The position numbers and the translations under genes were made by a program. The notes under the pieces are model-generated. The model did no database searches, was not told where the DNA came from, and saw nothing but the letters and a program-made list of their open reading frames with translations. Source: Arabidopsis thaliana (lineage: Eukaryota > Streptophyta > Magnoliopsida > Brassicales > Brassicaceae). From it: a stretch of DNA of 64,000 bases. The DNA lies in the NCBI RefSeq assembly GCF_000001735.4, contig NC_003070.9, forward strand, positions 11,960,001-12,024,000. Direction: 5' to 3'. Of this stretch, positions 56,651 to 64,000 are shown in pieces; position 1 is the stretch's first letter, and every line of letters starts with the position of its first letter.

Positions 56651-58654
56651 TCATCGAAGAATGGCAGCTAAAGCTGGATCTTTCTCAGCAAGATAGTCAA
56701 AGAGGATATCAAAGTTGTTGATCTTCTCAGCCTGATTTTGAATGCAAGCTTCAGCGGCAGCCAGCTTCGCAGAAAGTATAACCGGATCATCACTAGGAAG
56801 TGTTGGACCACTATGAACTGAGGATGCTTCAAACTGCAGAGATCCAACACCATAAATCCTTCCTTTCTTTCTCGGAGCAACCTGCAAAGGTCACAAAAAC
56901 TCACAAGGACACAACAGAAAACAAGTGAGAAAACAAGTTCAACACAAGACAAAAGAATTCAAACACAATAAGCTGTCAAGATTTCAGACAACACAATAAG
57001 TTGTCAATAAGATTTCAGACAACACAATAAGATTTCAGACAACACAATAAGTTGTCAATAAGATTTCAGACACAACTAGACAACGCTAACAGTGATTATC
57101 AAGTAGACAACACAACCACACTTGCAATAGAAAGCAATTCAAACACAACACTACACAAAGTATAATGAATAAGCTGTCAAGATTTCAGACAACACAATAA
57201 GCTGTCAATAAGATTTCAGACAACACAATCAGATTTCAGACAACACAATCAGATTTCAGACACAACTAGACAACGCTAACAGTGATTATCAAGTAGACAA
57301 CGCTAACAGTGATTATGAAGTAGACAACAGAAAGAGCACATAAAATTTACCTCAGTAAATATCTTGTTTTTGGCATGAACAGAAAGTCCACCTGATCCAG
57401 TGCTCTCCGGATTGTCCCCTGAACCCATATGAGACTCTTCCTCTTCAATCCTAGATGTTACTTGCTTGTAGATCTCCTCTGACTTCCCATCGATGAAGCT
57501 TCCATCCGCTTTTCTGTGTGTCTCATCTAGCAGCTCAAGGAAATCAGGAGTTTTTTCTCCAGTCTTCTCACACTGAAACACAAAGAGATAAACAAGATGT
57601 CAGTATGTAATTCTAGATTAAGTAATGGTAAGGAGAGAAGAATACTTATCTTACTCGTTTTCTTGCACGGGCTTTGTATGAGGTCTGGCCTGAACGGTGT
57701 TTATAGATGCCTTTGCCATCCGGATCATGATACCTAGCATTTCTGCTGTTGTTACTCTTTTTTTTCTGACTTTGGATCTTGCCAAAACAGTACAAGACCT
57801 TTCCACACATCAGGATCAATCCATTTTGGCTTAGCTTCATCACCTTTCTCCTTCCAATTTCCCTTCCACCGTGACACTTGATCAGTCATCCTAGACTTTA
57901 GCTTTGCTTCAAACTCAACCCTTACTCTTTTGTTAATTGAACGGTCCCAGTTATATACTTGCTACAAAAGAGAAGCTAACATCAGAAATGAAACCATACA
58001 CAAAACAAGCATAAACATCAAAAGAGCACAGAACTTACCGCAAACGTTTCATACCATCGATCGATTGTAGCCTTTGATGTTTGTGACCAATTGGCATGAG
58101 GTTCTTTGAAATCTCTTTCAAAGATGATGCGGACTGTTGCTGCAACTGCAGGGTCATCGTCAAACCTACAAGAAGACCAACCAGCCCACACATAAGGATT
58201 TCTATGTCTTTAAACTTCTAAGACATCACAATGCTAAGTACAACCAAGCTGTTCTATTTGTTGAAACTTCTAAGGCACTACAACCTAAGGCACTACAACC
58301 TAATTCCATTACGCTCCAAGGCACTACAAAGTTCTAAGGCACTACAACCTAAGCTGTTCTAGGACAATGAATTTAACCTTACCAGAGAGTTCCCGGAGGA
58401 CGCTTTGGGTCTAGCCTTGTCAAGCCAGCACGACCAGGACTATCAAGAAGCTCCTCCAGTGTGAGATTGTTGAGACGCTCAGCTTGAGAATCACAATCAT
58501 TGACAGAAGGCTGAGTGGTTGGCGTTGGAGGCGATGGTGGATGGCGTGAACCTTGAACCCCTGAAATATTCCCAGCACTGACAGGAGAATTGACATGCAA
58601 CGAGTCTCCCTGCTGTGACCTATATCGTGCATAAGTATTCTCCGACGACGACAT
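56651..58654 (-). pseudogene. En/Spm TnpA-like transposase gene with frameshift
   Basis: Exons 58654-58383, 58165-58039, 57961-57655, 57572-57351 and 56881-56651 rebuild about 385 residues. The N-terminus is Ser/Pro-rich (MSSSENTYARYRSQQ). The core has IDRWYETFAQVYNWD, IDPDVWKGLVLFW, NNSRNARYHDPDGKG and LELLDETHRKADGSF, as in the plant transposase (Ptta/En/Spm, Transposase_24) family. A coiled-coil-like tail (LAAAEACIQNQAEKI) ends at TGA (56651-56653). An 8-T run on the plus strand (57758-57765) puts exon 3 one base out of frame after DPKSEKK, where seven would keep it. The product probably bound the subterminal repeats and did not cut DNA. Confidence 0.78.
56968..57310. repeat. Tandem repeat in transposase intron 4
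   Basis: Units of about 28 bp based on AGATTTCAGACAACACAATA repeat irregularly. A larger block ending CTAGACAACGCTAACAGTGA appears twice (to about 57095 and about 57290). The array lies inside the last intron (57350-56882) of the transposase-like gene. Confidence 0.8.
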
Positions 58655-58689
58655 CTTGCAAAACAAACAAAACCCAGAAGCGATGAAGA

Positions 58690-59250
58690 AGAAGTTAGAT
58701 CGGAGAGAAGCAGAAGCAGAAGCAGAAGCAGAACAAATGATTGACAGAGTTTAGATCCGTAAACTAGAACAGATTAGATCTGGAAAACAATGTCAGATCG
58801 GAGATGAAGAAGAAGTTAGATCGGAGTGAAGCAGTTAGATCGGAGAAGAAGACGTTACCTTGGAGGCAAAAGAGATCGAGTCGCGACTTGTGCTGGAGAA
58901 GAAGAGTCGCGACGGCTGCTGGAGAAGAAGAGTCGCAACGGCTGCTGGAGAAGAAGAGTCGCGACGACTGCAGGAGAAGACGAGACGCGACGGAGAAGAA
59001 GAAGAAGTTAGATCGGACGGTGGAAGTTGGAATGGAAAGAAGAAGTTATATCGGAGAAGAAGAGGTTACCTTGGAGAAGAAACAGATCGACTCGCAGCTG
59101 AACCTGGAGAAGAAGAGTTGCGGCGGCTGCTGGAGAATAAGAGGCGGCGACGTAATCAGATCGAAGAAGAAGAGAGGCGACGGCGAAGAAAATAGATCGG
59201 AGAAGAAGAGAAGCCGGCGACGAGGAAAACAGATCGGAGAAGAAGAGAAT
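58690..59250. repeat. GA-rich degenerate repeat in the CACTA 5' leader
   Basis: Repeats of GATCGGAGAAGAAG and of CTGGAGAAGAAGAGTCGCGA (five close copies at about 58885-58990) fill the segment between the transposase start codon and a TATA-like stretch near 59270-59290 on the minus strand. It is therefore probably the pyrimidine-rich 5' leader of that gene. The 180-residue plus-strand open frame here (58804-59346) is low-complexity K/R/E and not a gene. Confidence 0.65.
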
Positions 59251-60189
59251 CGAAGAAAAAAAATTAGGTTTAGTATATATAAGCATATATATCCTCGCAA
59301 ATCCCTCGCAAACCTTGCTAGGAAATTGCGAGGAACCGTCTTTTAAACCAATCAAAATGCAGCTTACATTGCGAGGGAACTGCGAGAGCGCCTAGCAAAT
59401 CCCTCGCAGACCTTGCTAGGAAATTGCGAGGAATCGTATTTTAAACCAATCAAAATTCAATAATTATATTTGATTCAGTCTCTCCTATTTCTAGTAAGAC
59501 CCTCAGCAAAATAAGAACATGACTAAAAATTCTAAATATTTTAGGGTTTAGTGTAAATATTGCGAGGGAACTGCTACGCGTACTAGCAAACACCTCGCAA
59601 TTTCCTCGCAATGTATAATCAATTTTGAAAAATACAACAATCACTATTCAAAATCATTTGGATTCATTTTTTTTAATCATTAGAACGTTAATTATCTACA
59701 TTTGAACCTATTTTATCATCATATAATTCGAATGTGTTTTTTCCCCAAATACATCAATGATGATCTTATGGTTTTCATTAAGTATGAATCATGAATGTTT
59801 AACATTTTCAAAATGAAATGTTGATATTGAAACCAATACAATATTTTTTTGTTCAAACCATATAATCAACTTGAATGATTATATGGTCACTTAGATTCAT
59901 ATCTATAAATGAGAATCGAAGATTGCAATACACTTTTATGTATTTTAGGGTTTAGGGTAAAGATTTGCGACGTATCTGCTTGGGATTTGCGACGGATAAT
60001 ATCTTTCTTGCGAAACCATCGTACTTCCATCGCAAATTTGCGAGGAAGTCTTCCCTCGCAAGTTTTGCGACGGAATTGCTACTCGCGTGCGGTACGTAGC
60101 AAGTTTCTCGCAATATCCTCGCAATAATTGCGAGGAATGCCTTCCCTCGCAAACCTTCCTCGCAAATTGACTGTTTTCTTGTAGTGAAA

Positions 60190-61990
60190 CTAGTACATTT
60201 AAATTACTAATCTTTAAAACTTTTTGCCATATATATTCATCATTAATTTATTGCCTAATCTCAAAAAATAGTTTCGCAGTCTCGCCTAAAATATGAATCA
60301 ACCACTTCTTGAGAAAATGTTTTACCTGTAGACCACCAGTCAGGTTATTTTAATCTATTTACAAATCTACTATCTACGTTACAACTAAAAAACGTATCTA
60401 TGAGTACATTAAGCCTATCAGTTTCAATCCAATCATATTTTACTACTGAAATATGTTCTATGAACACCTACAAAATGTATATATGAACACATTAAGCCAA
60501 TTATATTCTTATTTTGTTTATGTCCAACTATATGTCTCTTCATTTACACTTTTGCATAGTTTCTTCAACCACTAAATGTTTTGACTCAACAAATATTTTG
60601 AACAAAAAAATATATCATATAGCAATAATTGATGATGTATTTACAAGAAAACTAAATTAAGTAAAAAAACTACTTGATTAGAATGCGTTTATGACCAACC
60701 AATAAACTAAAGGTTGAGAAATTAAAAGAAATTAATTTGACGTAACTAAAAAAATAATATAAATGAGTCTTAGATAATTCAAAGATAGAAATATAAATGA
60801 AAGTAACAATCTAAAATACGACCACTAAATTAAAAGTAAATAGACAAAGAAAAATCATATATCGATCTTACCATATACAAATTACAAATTTGTTTCAAAT
60901 CAACACATATTTCTAATTAAAAAAAAACAAATTGAAATATATAATGTAAAATTTTACATTAAATCATGACACATGTAGTAGTCTAATTTTTTTAGTACAA
61001 TGATATATGATAATTAAGTTTTATATAATTCAAATACAAAAAATCAATACAAATAATCTTGAAAACAAAAATTAAATTATAAATTTTAGGAAGACGATGA
61101 TTTATAAATCTTTAATAATTCAATGCATGCCACGATAATGTGATAACTTTGTAGCTGTGTATAAGCACACCTAGAGATGGAGATAACACCTAGAGATGGA
61201 GATAGAGAGAGAGAAAGCTTCAGGAGGAGATGAAGAAGATGAGAGGAGGTGCAGATTTGGGGATGTTTTTTTCTTTTTTTTTCGGTCCAATTTTTTTTTT
61301 TCTGGATGGATTGATCAACTTTACAAAATCTCTGGCAAATATTTGGTAGATTTTTATTTTATTTTCATTGCTTTAACTTATGAATAAATCTATATTTTGA
61401 AAAATAAAAAGCTTGTGTACTTCTCGAATGTTTATGGTCTTAATATTGCTGCTTGCTTCGTTTTGGTCGCATGATTTTAAATTTACTAGGTTATAAATCC
61501 ACGCGTAATTTTTTTATCAAAATTGATTCTTAACTCTATTGATTTTTATAATTTTTAATATGGTATATTTAAAATAAAATGTTTACTTTATTAGAAATTT
61601 TAATACTATAATCAATAATATATACTTTTCACCAAATTATATTACGCGTGGGTTCAAAACCAAGTGTTAATTACTTTGAAAAGCAAATTTTATATAATAA
61701 AATTTTAAAGTATGATATACTCATAACTTGATTTTTTTTTTTTTGCCGGCTACTCATAACTTGATTTGGTGCTATTTATGACAATTTCTCTAATTTATTC
61801 GACTTTTGTTATTTTGTTCTTTAAAGCAATGATAAATTATTATTTGGTCTGGCCCGGAACGGACTGCTTTCAAATGGACCGGGCCGCCAGCCCACATACT
61901 AACTCATTTAGATATAAGTTTCTTCTAACCTCTCTTTCTCTAAAAAGCTGTCGGCGAGTGGGAGAAGCGCAGAGAGAGCAAACAAAGAGC
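60190..61990. other. Intergenic AT-rich DNA
   Basis: No supported gene. A 20-bp phrase (ACACCTAGAGATGGAGATA) is doubled at 61167-61204. The stretch 61850-61985 has GGGCC/GCCCACAT motifs and a purine-rich leader-like end (AGAGAGAGCAAACAAAGAGC), so it may be one more decayed promoter module joined to the start of the duplicated block. Confidence 0.45.
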
Positions 61991-63359
61991 AAACTTGAAT
62001 TATTTCTCCGTTGGCTTTGTTTGAAAATATATAAAAAAAACAATTAACGGGCCATGAGCTTGTTGCAAATAATCTATTTATTTTTCATTTTAGGATTTTT
62101 GTTTCTCGACACGAGTTGAGCTGATTTTGATAAGCCCACATGACATTGTTTTAGAGTTTCTGTTTTTCTTCTTTATACTTTTTAAAATGCGGCCAGTGAA
62201 TAATTTTCTAAGGTTTATGCTTTAATACAAGTTAAATAATTTTTTTGTAAATAATTTTTTGTTGGAATGTCAAATTTATTCAACAAAAGAAAATGATTAC
62301 AAAGAGTTTTGAAAGGTAAAAAATGGAGAAAATAAACGTGAAAAGTAGAAACAAAAATGATGAAATTGGCGCCACTTACATCATTATAGAAAGTTCAAAA
62401 GGCCTAATTCTGACACAATATTATTAACGGGTCATGGGCTTAATGACAATAATAAACTTTTCTCACTTTTGAGTTTTAATAAGCCCACATTTGCTTTAGG
62501 GTTTCTGCGTCTCTATCTTTAAATTGCTTCCGACGATTCATAAACTAGGGTTTCTGCCTTTAGCCGTCGTGAGAGAGAGAGCAAATCGAAGAGAGAGCAA
62601 AGAGAAAATAATATGTTGTTTGCGTTTGGTACGGTGACTCGATCTGTGGCTAATTCAGTGGTGGTTTGCTACGGCTTTCTTTCGACAATGGTGTTTTCTT
62701 TCGACCTAAACTTGATAGACCGAACCAAACTGAACCAATTTTTATATATATTTACTCAATTAAATCCTAAACTCCTCTATTTGATCTGAACCCGATCAAC
62801 CCGAATACATAAATATCTAATCTTATCCATCTGAAAGGATACTAAACTCTCTAATTCGAATTACCCGAATCCAGAAAAAGCCGAATAGCATGCATTCTAT
62901 TGGTACTTGATTATATTAATTGGCATATATATGACCTGTTATTGCCAATAATATATTTTGGGTGTTTCCTGGGCTTCAGTTTTATTGGGCTAGGAATGGG
63001 TGTACTTTTAAACCCACTTCTGATTAGTCTCTTAGTAAAACCCACTTTTAAACCCACTTCTGACCCACTTCTGACGCCGTCATTTTTCTTGAGAAGGAGA
63101 GAGAGCACCACTTCCGTCATTCCAGCCCAATATTTTTAACGGGCCATGGGCTTATTGTAAATAATGTATTTTTCTCATTTTTGGTTTTCTTTATGGGCAC
63201 GATTTTAGTGGGCTGAATTTTGATAAAGGCCCACATATGAAAGATATTTAGGGTTTTTTCTCTTGATACCTTTTAAAACGCCGTCGAGAAATCTCCCTCT
63301 AGGGTTTCTTTGATCAAACCAGAGAGCCGTCAGGGAGAGCAAAACAAAGATCGGAGAAG
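61991..63359 (+). repeat. Second RPL9 upstream block (near-identical duplicate)
   Basis: 61993-62224 matches 49231-49462. From 62225 the sequence matches 49851 onward at a constant 12,374-bp offset, with only scattered single-base differences (for example GGGTCATGGGC for GGGCCATGGGC at module 2). It carries the same promoter modules, with site II at about 63138-63153 and the telo-box at 63248-63256. Confidence 0.9.

Positions 63360-64000
<641 letters not shown>

Larger units (their letters stand above)
56041..60186. mobile_element. CACTA (En/Spm) transposon, 4,146 bp
   Basis: The ends are CACTACAAGAAAACTGTCA and its near-perfect inverse TTGACTGTTTTCTTGTAGTG. They are flanked by a 3-bp duplication, AAA (56038-56040 and 60187-60189). 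Both subterminal regions (56063-56270 and 59280-60165) contain many TTGCGAGG/CCTCGCAA motifs in both orientations, the expected binding sites for the element's own regulatory protein. It carries one minus-strand gene related to plant En/Spm transposases (56651-58654). No TNP2-type catalytic transposase is visible, so it is non-autonomous. Confidence 0.92.

Noticed and set aside
58804..59346. 180-residue plus-strand open frame rich in K, E and R
   Set aside because: It is a low-complexity product of GA-rich repeats in the CACTA leader; similar frames open in all three plus-strand phases.

Overview
The window is AT-rich nuclear DNA from a flowering plant. Genes have short exons with GT..AG introns, many decayed transposons lie between them, and there are no operons. 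Rebuilt protein lengths and gene order (F-box, O-methyltransferase, NAC-alpha, unknown, small protein, NAC factor, MADS box, four MATE genes, two RPL9 genes) match what I remember of Arabidopsis thaliana chromosome 1, roughly At1g33010 to At1g33140. That identification is from memory and was not searched. Coding features are given as start-to-stop spans, with exon coordinates in the evidence; UTR ends were not determined.

Layout. 1-4.3 kb: two tandem F-box genes (the first cut by the window edge) with a decayed third copy between them. 4.5-6.2 kb: an O-methyltransferase gene on the minus strand, with a chimeric scrap just beyond its stop made of a duplicated methyltransferase exon fused to the tail of a zinc transporter (MTP) gene. 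6.5-7.7 kb: NAC-alpha (NACA5), divergent from the methyltransferase. 8.4-10.9 kb: an unknown disordered protein with PAM2-like motifs. 12.3-12.5 kb: a small protein gene. 15.5-18.5 kb: NAC014, a membrane-tethered NAC transcription factor. 18.5-25.3 kb: gene-poor DNA with a tandem duplication carrying two MADS-box relics, a Helitron that split one duplicate, and a fold-back minisatellite.

25.7-48.6 kb: four tandem MATE transporter genes with identical intron phases. Scraps of further MATE copies lie after the first three genes, and mobile elements sit in introns and spacers. 49.2-64.0 kb: two almost identical RPL9 genes 12,374 bp apart (the second cut by the window end), each behind a serially repeated promoter module. 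Between them are a TIR element with a TTA target duplication, an orphan copy of the RPL9 promoter without its gene, and a 4.1-kb CACTA transposon carrying a frameshifted transposase-like gene.

The genes do not form one pathway. The window shows tandem gene birth and death (F-box, methyltransferase, MADS, MATE, RPL9) next to housekeeping translation genes (NACA5, RPL9), whose upstream DNA carries site II (GGGCC/TGGGC) and, for RPL9, telo-box (TTAGGGTTT) motifs. I found no previously undescribed multi-gene system. The most novel leads are the PAM2-repeat protein, the OMT/MTP chimera, the repeated and orphan RPL9 promoters, and the layered relics in the MATE cluster.
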